Origin: an uncultured Coriobacteriales bacterium
GTDB taxonomy: Bacteria; Actinomycetota; Coriobacteriia; Coriobacteriales; UMGS124
Direction: 5' to 3'
Assembly (NCBI GenBank): GCA_903789505.1
Contig: CAIFEU010000060.1
Span: 3,535-15,104 of the forward strand
DNA length: 11,570 bases
Shown here one piece after another: positions 7,330 through 11,570 of the stretch. The translations under genes and the position numbers were made by a program. The notes below the pieces were generated by a model. The model was given only the letters and a program-made list of their open reading frames with translations, had not been told where the DNA came from and searched no databases. Each line of letters opens with the position of its first letter. The stretch's first letter is position 1.

Positions 7330-8166
7330 CTATCCGAGCAGCAGGGCGTGCGCCAGGGCGAGCGCCGCGATGTGGGCGGGGTAGTACGCATAGAAGAACC
7401 AGCGCATGGGTCGCCCCCGCGACCCGTCGTACAGCGCGAGGGCGACGCCCGCGCACGTGCAGCCGACCAGCCCGTACAGGGCCGCGGGCAGCTGGGAGAC
7501 GTCGCCCGCCAGGACGGCGCCCAGCGCGGGAATCCCGAGCGCACAGGCGGGGATCGCCGAGGCCATCAGCGCGCGGGCCCTCCCCGGTGAGGCGAGGCCG
7601 ATGGCGAGCACCATCACGGGGCCGATGATTCCCCAGTCGAGGACGGAGCTGGCGGCGACCGCGAGGCACGCGAGCGCCCAGAACGCCGCGCGCGGGCGCA
7701 CGTGGTCGTGCGCCCAGAGCAGCGCGAGGCCCAGCGCGAGCGTGAAGAGCACGTTGCCGGTGACGGGCGGCGTCAGGACGAGCGAGCCGAGTGAGACGCT
7801 CTCCGGGGGGAACGCCAGCGAGAAGGGCACCTGCGAGACCGCTGCGAACGCCAGCAGGCGGGTTGCGTACCTGCGGACGCTGGACGTGTGACGATAGCCC
7901 TCCACCAGCAGGAACGCCATGATTGGGAACGTCAGCCCGCCCAGCGCCTGCAGCGCGCAGGCGAGCGGGAAGGGCAGGACGTCCTCGAAGATGATTCCGG
8001 CATGGTCGGCGGTCATGCCCACGATGGCGATGACCTTGAGGGCGAATCCCGACATCCCCGGGCGCGTCCCCCTCGGTGCCCGGGCCGGCGCGGCGCCCCC
8101 GCGCGCGTTCCCGGCGGGCGGCGTGGGGCCCACCTGTGCCGACGGTGTGTTCGATTCCTCGTTCAT
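7330..8166 (-). CDS. TraX-family multi-pass membrane protein
   Basis: Integral membrane protein of 278 aa of the TraX family, named for the F-plasmid pilin N-acetylase but common on Gram-positive chromosomes with unknown roles. Family marks are LKVIAIVGMTADHAG (44-58), FPIMAFLLVEGYRHT (80-94), RRYATRLLAFAAVSQVPF (98-115), GNVLFTLALGLAL (137-149) and a final FFYAYYPAHI (257-266). About eight or nine hydrophobic segments are visible after a hydrophilic N-terminus of roughly 40 residues. The ATG at 8166 is preferred over the upstream GTG at 8229, because a good -10 (TATACT) at 8233-8238 would start transcription at or below the GTG. The later in-frame ATG at 8055 (M38), directly before the conserved region, is a real alternative, since neither has a clear Shine-Dalgarno. 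It is divergent from the CPBP protease gene. No conjugation genes are nearby, so a housekeeping or cell-surface acetylation role is more likely than conjugation. Confidence 0.88.
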   Translation of the reverse strand: MNEESNTPSAQVGPTPPAGNARGGAAPARAPRGTRPGMSGFALKVIAIVGMTADHAGIIFEDVLPFPLACALQALGGLTFPIMAFLLVEGYRHTSSVRRYATRLLAFAAVSQVPFSLAFPPESVSLGSLVLTPPVTGNVLFTLALGLALLWAHDHVRPRAAFWALACLAVAASSVLDWGIIGPVMVLAIGLASPGRARALMASAIPACALGIPALGAVLAGDVSQLPAALYGLVGCTCAGVALALYDGSRGRPMRWFFYAYYPAHIAALALAHALLLG

Positions 8167-8232
8167 GGTGCGGGTCGGGGTCCCTCCCGGCGGCGACGTG
8201 GGCCCACCCCGGCGGGCGGGTCTGGGCACGGG

Positions 8233-8238
8233 AGTATA
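8233..8238 (-). promoter_or_regulatory. Candidate -10 element for the traX-like gene
   Basis: The minus strand reads TATACT, 5 of 6 to consensus, inside the small AT-rich palindrome AGTATACT in very GC-rich DNA. A recognisable -35 is missing. The predicted start near 8226 gives a 60-base leader to the ATG at 8166. The palindrome could also serve the plus strand. Confidence 0.4.
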
Positions 8239-8342
8239 CTACGTCGCTGTCGCGGGGGCTTGACGCCGGAGAGGCCGTGCGCGAGCGCGTGGGCCGACGC
8301 GCCGGGCGCGGCGGAGACGGTCGGGCGATCGGGGGAGGGGCC

Positions 8343-9452
8343 ATGGGAGAGCCGGAGGGCCGGGACGCCGTGCGGGCGGCGGCGGGATGGTCGGGCAGGG
8401 CGGCACACCCGCTCCTCGCCGCCGTCGTGGCGCTCGCGCTGGTGAGCGTGGCGTACGGGGCGATTCCCGGCGACGACTTCGTCGCCGACGCCGTCAGGGC
8501 CGCGCTCGCGGCTGTGGGGGCGTGCCTGGCCTGGGCGCTGGCGGGCGAGCGCCCCGTTCGCGGCGCGGTGCCCGGGCGCGAGGGGTGCGGTGCCGGGCGG
8601 GGTCAGCTTCGCCTGGGGGAGAGCCCCGTGAGGCTTGCCACGCTCCTCGCGCTGACGCTGGCGAGCGCTGCGCTCGCCGTGCTCGCCCCGCTTGCCCTGA
8701 CGGGTCCGTCGGAGCTCGCCGCCCTCGGCGCGGCGGCGGGCGACGGCTCGGCGGCGGGGACGCCTTCCGTCCCGGCGTGCGTCGCGGTCCTCATCCTGTC
8801 GTGCGTTGGCACGGCGACGTGGGAGGAGACGCTGTTCCGCTGGCTCGGGCCGCGCGCGCTGTCGCGCGGGCTCTCCTCCGCGCGCGACCCGTTCCTCGCG
8901 TCCACGGTGTTGTGCGCGGCGCTGTTCGCGCTGTTCCACGCGCTGCCCCTGCTGTCCGACGCAGTCGAGGACCGGGGGGCGCTCCTGTGCGCGCTGCGCT
9001 TCTGCCAGGCGTTCCTGTTCGCCGTGGTGCTCGCTGCGGTCGTGGGGCGCACGGGCAGGGGGATGGTGCGGGCGATCGGGCTGCACGCCTGCTACGACCT
9101 GGTGTGCTTCCTGCCGGTGCTCGCCATCGCCCCGCAGGCGCCCCTCGCGTCGACCGACGCCCTGCTCGCGCTCGTGCAGAGCCCGTCGGGGCTCGTCGCG
9201 AGCCTGGTGCCCCTGTCGGTCGCGGGGGTGCTGGCGGCGCGCGACCTCTCGCGGGAGGGGGAGTTGCTCGCGAGGTCCGTCGCGCGTGCCCGCGCCGACG
9301 GCTGTGGGTGCGGGCATGACCATGAGCACGAGCATGCCTGTGGGTGTGGCGACGCCTGCGAAGGCGGCTGCGGGAACAACCATGAGCACGAGCACGGGCA
9401 CGACGACGCCTGCTGCGACGGCTGCGGGAGGGGCGCCGGCGGGCGGCGCTGA
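8343..9452 (+). CDS. CPBP (CAAX/Abi-type) intramembrane protease with Cys/His-rich tail
   Basis: Predicted glutamic intramembrane protease of the CPBP family, 369 aa. The three family motifs are present: EETLFR (E161, E162, R166), FALFH (F195, H199) and HACYD (H248, D252). Around them are about eight hydrophobic segments. CPBP members process prenylated proteins, peptides or bacteriocins, or regulate membrane signalling; this protein's substrate is unknown. Residues 321-362 form a tail with nine Cys and eight His, containing HEHEH twice and two GCG...DAC...GCG modules, partly encoded by 16-bp direct repeats. That tail is not a standard part of the family and looks metal-binding. The ATG at 8343 follows GGGGGAGGGG (8330-8339). 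The frame is open upstream to 8076, but that part overlaps the divergent gene's start and lacks membrane-protein character. A GTG at 8277 is too close to its only SD-like sequence. Confidence 0.87.
   Translation: MGEPEGRDAVRAAAGWSGRAAHPLLAAVVALALVSVAYGAIPGDDFVADAVRAALAAVGACLAWALAGERPVRGAVPGREGCGAGRGQLRLGESPVRLATLLALTLASAALAVLAPLALTGPSELAALGAAAGDGSAAGTPSVPACVAVLILSCVGTATWEETLFRWLGPRALSRGLSSARDPFLASTVLCAALFALFHALPLLSDAVEDRGALLCALRFCQAFLFAVVLAAVVGRTGRGMVRAIGLHACYDLVCFLPVLAIAPQAPLASTDALLALVQSPSGLVASLVPLSVAGVLAARDLSREGELLARSVARARADGCGCGHDHEHEHACGCGDACEGGCGNNHEHEHGHDDACCDGCGRGAGGRR
9319..9394 (+). repeat. Two 16-bp direct repeats encoding the His-rich tail
   Basis: ACCATGAGCACGAGCA occurs at 9319-9334 and again at 9379-9394, exactly 60 bases apart. 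The repeats are in frame and each encodes HEHEH. The flanking Cys codons are also partly duplicated, indicating an internal tandem duplication of about 20 codons that has since diverged. Confidence 0.85.
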
Positions 9453-9458
9453 GGGGGC

Positions 9459-9495
9459 CTCCCGGCGGCATGGCCCGCGGCGCGGGTCCCGGGAG
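9459..9495. terminator. Nested hairpin between convergent CPBP gene and menA
   Basis: Outer arms CTCCCGG (9459-9465) and CCGGGAG (9489-9495) enclose a second stem, CCCGC (9474-9478) and GCGGG (9482-9486). The structure lies in the 64-base gap between two convergent stop codons. No T-tract follows on either strand, so termination is inferred from position and stem strength only. Confidence 0.45.
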
Positions 9496-9516
9496 TGGGC
9501 GGCTGCGGGCGGGGCG

Positions 9517-10536
9517 CTATCCCAGCGCCACGACGAGCAGGAACACGATCGCCACGAGCACCGAGCCCATGCTCGTCGGCTTCATCAGGCGGTCGAAGCG
9601 CTCCGGGTCGGGCGTGCGCCACATGGCCCACAGCACGCGCCCCCAGGGGACGAAGCTCGCGACCAGCAGGGCGTAGCCCCAGGGCGCGCGCATGCCGCAC
9701 ATCGCGGCGGACGCCACGAACAGGGCCGCCGACGCGGCAAGCAGGGCGGTCTCGTAGACGCGCATGGCGGGGTCGCCCAGCATGTTGGCCACCGTGCGCT
9801 TGCCCTTGGCGGCGTCGGCGCGCGCGTCGCGCATGTTGTTGACGTTCATGACCGCGGCCACCGGCAGCCCCAGCGCCACGCCCGCCACGAGGCTCACGGG
9901 AGCGAAGCGGTGCAGGTAGAGGAAGCTCCCCCCGACGACGGCGACGAGGCCGAAGAACACGAAGCTCATCAGGTCGCCCAGGCCGACGTAGCCGTAGGGG
10001 CGCTTGCCCATCGTGTACAGGATCGCCGCGGCGATGCAGGCGACGCCGAGCGCGACGAACGCGACCGCAGCCGCCACGGAGCTGCCGGTGAGGGCGGGGC
10101 CGCGCGACAGCGAGACGGCCACGAGGGCAACGCCGACCACGAACGTCGCCGCGCACAGCCCGACCAGGGCGCGGCGCATCGCCCGCTCGGTGATGATTCC
10201 CAGCTGCATGCCGCGGCGCGGGCCCACGCGCGAGTCGTCGTCGAGGCCGCTCTTGAGGTCGCCGTAGTCGTCGGCGAAGTTTGCGATGACCTGCAGGGCG
10301 ACGCTCGTGACGAGCATCAGCAGCAGGACCTCCCAGCGAAACTCCCCCTGGCTCGTCGCGATTGCCGCCGCCACGAGCGACCCCGCGGCCGCCAGGGGAA
10401 GCGTGCGCAGCCGGCACGCCTGGACCCACGCCCCGCGGCGCTGGGCGGGCGTGAACCGCGCCGCGCCGCCCCCCTGCGCCGCGCCCCGCCCGGCGTCACG
10501 TCCCTTGTCGGCCGTCTCGACTTCCCATGCGCTCAT
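9517..10536 (-). CDS. menA: 1,4-dihydroxy-2-naphthoate polyprenyltransferase MenA
   Basis: Membrane UbiA-superfamily prenyltransferase of 339 aa that attaches a polyprenyl chain to 1,4-dihydroxy-2-naphthoate, giving demethylmenaquinone in menaquinone synthesis. The first Asp-rich motif is NFADDYGD (86-93), followed by SGLDDDSRVGPRRGMQLGIIT (96-116), which is characteristic of MenA rather than UbiA or heme O synthase. The second Asp-rich region is NNMRDARADAAKGKRT (233-248). Eight or nine hydrophobic helices are visible. A hydrophilic N-terminal extension of about 35 residues precedes the core. The ATG at 10536 has GAGAGG 8 bases upstream. The frame is open much further upstream, but that stretch has no family similarity and contains strong inverted repeats. 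The gene is convergent with the CPBP protease and divergent from nrdD; other men genes are not in the window. Confidence 0.92.
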   Translation of the reverse strand: MSAWEVETADKGRDAGRGAAQGGGAARFTPAQRRGAWVQACRLRTLPLAAAGSLVAAAIATSQGEFRWEVLLLMLVTSVALQVIANFADDYGDLKSGLDDDSRVGPRRGMQLGIITERAMRRALVGLCAATFVVGVALVAVSLSRGPALTGSSVAAAVAFVALGVACIAAAILYTMGKRPYGYVGLGDLMSFVFFGLVAVVGGSFLYLHRFAPVSLVAGVALGLPVAAVMNVNNMRDARADAAKGKRTVANMLGDPAMRVYETALLAASAALFVASAAMCGMRAPWGYALLVASFVPWGRVLWAMWRTPDPERFDRLMKPTSMGSVLVAIVFLLVVALG

Positions 10537-10594
10537 ATGTGCTGCCTCTCGACCCCTCGCGTCCCGCCGCGCGGCATGGTGTCCCGTGCCCGTG

Positions 10595-10641
10595 GCTTTG
10601 CGTTGCGCCCGTGGACCGGGCGCAATCCGTCGGCGCAAAGC
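10595..10641 (-). promoter_or_regulatory. Nested inverted repeat upstream of menA
   Basis: The inner perfect 9-bp arms TTGCGCCCG (10603-10611) and CGGGCGCAA (10617-10625) flank five bases. Immediately outside lie perfect 8-bp arms GCTTTGCG (10595-10602) and CGCAAAGC (10634-10641), with an 8-base bulge (10626-10633) on one side only. As RNA from menA this would be a 17-bp stem about 59 bases upstream of the start codon. As DNA the inner repeat is a 23-bp operator-like site. Confidence 0.65.
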
Positions 10642-10644
10642 ATA
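10639..10644 (-). promoter_or_regulatory. Weak candidate -10 for menA
   Basis: The minus strand reads TATGCT (4 of 6) in a short AT-rich island (10636-10656) about 105 bases upstream of the menA ATG. No -35 is recognisable. If used, the transcript would start near 10632 and the inner repeat at 10603-10625 would sit in operator position. Confidence 0.25.
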
Positions 10645-10707
10645 GAGCTTACTTATGGGCGGGACGGGGAGGCGCGGCGCCCGCGGGCGGTCCGTGCAAC
10701 CGACCTG

Positions 10708-10730
10708 ATTGCAAGTGATATGCTTGCAAT
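10708..10730. promoter_or_regulatory. Perfect 8-7-8 inverted repeat, possible operator
   Basis: ATTGCAAG (10708-10715) and CTTGCAAT (10723-10730) are exact reverse complements around TGATATG, in an AT-rich island within GC-rich DNA. It resembles a homodimer operator for an unidentified repressor. Its arm spacing does not fit the FNR/CRP pattern TTG-N8-CAA. Confidence 0.6.
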
Positions 10731-10954
10731 AGCTGAGGGAGCCTCCACCCCGCCTCCATGACCCTGAAGCCGCTCGCGGTCCGCCCTGGCAGAAGACCCG
10801 GCTCGCCGCACCCGCGCGAAGCCCATGCGCGGCGCGTTTTGGCTGGTGGGCGGGTTGGGCGACGCCTCTTCCCGGGCTTCGCCGACGCCGTTCGCCGGAG
10901 CCGCAGCTAGATGCCCTTTTCCGTGAGCGGCATGGCTGCTGAGCTGCAGTGTCA

Positions 10955-10970
10955 ACAAAATGTAGTTGTT
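10955..10970 (+). promoter_or_regulatory. Weak second NrdR-type box
   Basis: ACAAAATGTAGTTGTT matches about 10 of 16 positions of the NrdR consensus. Its centre is 30 bases upstream of the strong box, close to the roughly three-turn spacing typical of paired NrdR boxes. It is supported mainly by its partner. Confidence 0.45.
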
Positions 10971-10984
10971 CACCGCTGGGACAC

Positions 10985-11000
10985 ACACAATATCCTGTGT
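10985..11000 (+). promoter_or_regulatory. NrdR box upstream of nrdD
   Basis: ACACAATATCCTGTGT matches 14 of 16 positions of the NrdR consensus ACACWATATATWGTGT. NrdR is the zinc-finger/ATP-cone repressor of ribonucleotide reductase genes, and the next gene is nrdD, so motif and target agree. Confidence 0.8.
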
Positions 11001-11031
11001 GCATTTTCCTCACGGAGTCTTCGGAATGTCG

Positions 11032-11037
11032 TATGAT
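11032..11037 (+). promoter_or_regulatory. Candidate nrdD -10 element
   Basis: TATGAT, 5 of 6 to consensus, lies about 140 bases upstream of the nrdD ATG and 32 bases after the strong NrdR box. No clear -35 is found at 16-18 bases. A rival -10, TATCCT (10991-10996), overlaps the NrdR box itself with TTGTTC (10966-10971) at a long 19-base spacing. Confidence 0.4.
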
Positions 11038-11077
11038 GCGTACGCACACAGACAGGCGACGGACATCGCAGGCAGCG

Positions 11078-11122
11078 GTTCGGCATCGACTCCGAACGCA
11101 CCGTGCCGGCAATCGTGCCGGC
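11078..11122 (+). repeat. Short repeats in the nrdD leader
   Basis: The leader holds an inverted repeat, GTTCGG (11078-11083) and CCGAAC (11092-11097). A direct repeat of CGTGCCGGC follows at 11102-11110 and 11114-11122, with a 12-base period. GCCGGC within each copy is itself a palindrome. Any role in mRNA folding is unproven. Confidence 0.5.
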
Positions 11123-11175
11123 GCATCTCGCGCCGGGCGCGCAGGGCGGCCGGTTGAGGAAAGGACAGACCCACC

Positions 11176-11570
11176 ATGAAGATCATCAAGCGCAATGGCT
11201 CGGAAGTCGAGTTCGACGTCTCCAAGATCGTCAACGCCGTGGCCAAGGCCAACCAGTCCGTCCAGCCTGACTTCCGCCTGACCGACACGCAGATCGAGCG
11301 CATCGCCGACAAGGTCACGCAGGAGTGCGAGGACCAGAGCCACACCGTGTCCGTCGAGGAGATCCAGGACATGGTCGAGGACAACATCATGTCCGCCAAT
11401 GCCTACGAGGTCGCCCGTCACTACATCACGTACCGCTACGTCCAGAACCTCAAGCGACGCAAGAACACGACCGACGACAAGATCCTGTCGCTGATCGAGT
11501 GCAACAACGAGCTCGTCAAGCAGGAGAACTCCAACAAGAACCCGACGGTCAACTCGGTCCAGCGCGACTA
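11176..11570 (+). CDS. nrdD: Anaerobic ribonucleoside-triphosphate reductase NrdD, 5' part
   Basis: N-terminal 131 codons of the class III ribonucleotide reductase, the oxygen-sensitive glycyl-radical enzyme that makes dNTPs from NTPs; the stop, catalytic barrel and glycyl site lie beyond the window. The protein begins MKIIKRNGSEVEFDVSKIV and residues 1 to about 90 form an ATP-cone, the allosteric activity domain, ending in EVARHYITYRYVQNLKRRK. The following SLIECNNELVKQENSNKNP and VNSVQRDY match the start of the NrdD core. The ATG at 11176 is preceded by GAGGAAAGGA (about 11 bases from AAGGA to the start), and the frame is open to the window end. Its control region carries NrdR boxes. An activase gene nrdG would be expected downstream. 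Lower third-position bias toward G runs and more AAG/AAC codons are typical of a well-expressed gene. Confidence 0.95.
   Translation, partial: MKIIKRNGSEVEFDVSKIVNAVAKANQSVQPDFRLTDTQIERIADKVTQECEDQSHTVSVEEIQDMVEDNIMSANAYEVARHYITYRYVQNLKRRKNTTDDKILSLIECNNELVKQENSNKNPTVNSVQRD

Larger units (their letters stand above)
10537..11175. other. 639-bp intergenic region between menA and nrdD
   Basis: No convincing gene was found here. A minus-strand frame at 10653-10988 is open but low-complexity and unsupported. The region carries a nested hairpin (10595-10641), a second inverted repeat (10708-10730), NrdR-type boxes (10955-10970 and 10985-11000), a -10 candidate (11032-11037) and a leader with short repeats before nrdD. 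The middle, about 10735-10950, is GC-rich with no recognised motif; I looked for cobalamin, SAM and T-box hallmarks and did not see them. Confidence 0.7.

Noticed and set aside
8076..8342. Upstream extension of the CPBP protease frame
   Set aside because: It overlaps the divergent gene's 5' end, encodes Arg/Pro-rich sequence without hydrophobic character, and the ATG at 8343 has a better Shine-Dalgarno.
9319..9394. CRISPR-like repeat
   Set aside because: There are only two 16-bp copies, both in frame inside a coding sequence, with no spacer array.
10798..10840. GC hairpin followed by TTTT as an intrinsic terminator
   Set aside because: Only a six-base stem (CCGCGC/GCGCGG) with a four-base offset before the Ts, and no gene ends there on the plus strand.
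10731..10950. Possible riboswitch between menA and nrdD
   Set aside because: Some GGGAAG and GACC-like strings occur, but the conserved cobalamin box and the cores of SAM, TPP and T-box elements are absent.
10653..10988. 111-aa minus-strand frame in the menA-nrdD gap
   Set aside because: It overlaps the inverted repeat at 10708-10730 and the NrdR boxes, and has no Shine-Dalgarno that I could see and no family similarity.

Overview
The window is about 70% GC with strong G/C bias at third codon positions, and its genes resemble those of high-GC Gram-positive bacteria. Class III (anaerobic) ribonucleotide reductase, MenA-type menaquinone synthesis, a GC-rich tilS-hpt-ftsH block and a small LysR/flavodoxin/cupin cluster together suggest an anaerobic actinobacterium of the Coriobacteriia (Olsenella/Atopobium/Eggerthella-like). 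This placement is inferred from gene content and composition, not from a phylogenetic marker.

Layout: bases 1-81 hold a 27-base run of C and the leader of tilS. From 82 to 4925 runs the co-directional tilS-hpt-ftsH block, conserved in many Gram-positives: tRNA-Ile lysidine synthase, hypoxanthine phosphoribosyltransferase and the membrane AAA+ metalloprotease. It ends at a strong hairpin (4987-5025) that also faces the convergent lysR. From 5116 to 7232 a LysR-type regulator (-) is divergent from a flavodoxin (+) and a cupin (+). A perfect 23-bp inverted repeat with the LysR T-N11-A core lies between regulator and flavodoxin. From 7330 to 9452 a TraX-family membrane protein (-) and a CPBP/CAAX-type intramembrane protease (+) are divergent. 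The protease ends in an unusual Cys/His-rich tail built from an internal duplication. menA (-) occupies 9517-10536. A 639-bp intergenic region (10537-11175) carries two strong inverted-repeat structures upstream of menA and NrdR-type boxes upstream of nrdD, whose 5' end (ATP-cone) runs off the window at 11570.

How the genes work together: the first block is housekeeping (translation fidelity, purine salvage, membrane protein quality control). LysR-flavodoxin-cupin looks like a small regulated redox module. menA supplies low-potential quinone for anaerobic respiration, and nrdD makes deoxynucleotides without oxygen, apparently under NrdR control. No mobile element, CRISPR array, tRNA or rRNA gene is visible. 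I see no clear new multi-gene system. The most unusual items are the metal-binding-like tail on the CPBP protease, the nested inverted repeats before menA, and the homopolymer tracts around and inside tilS.
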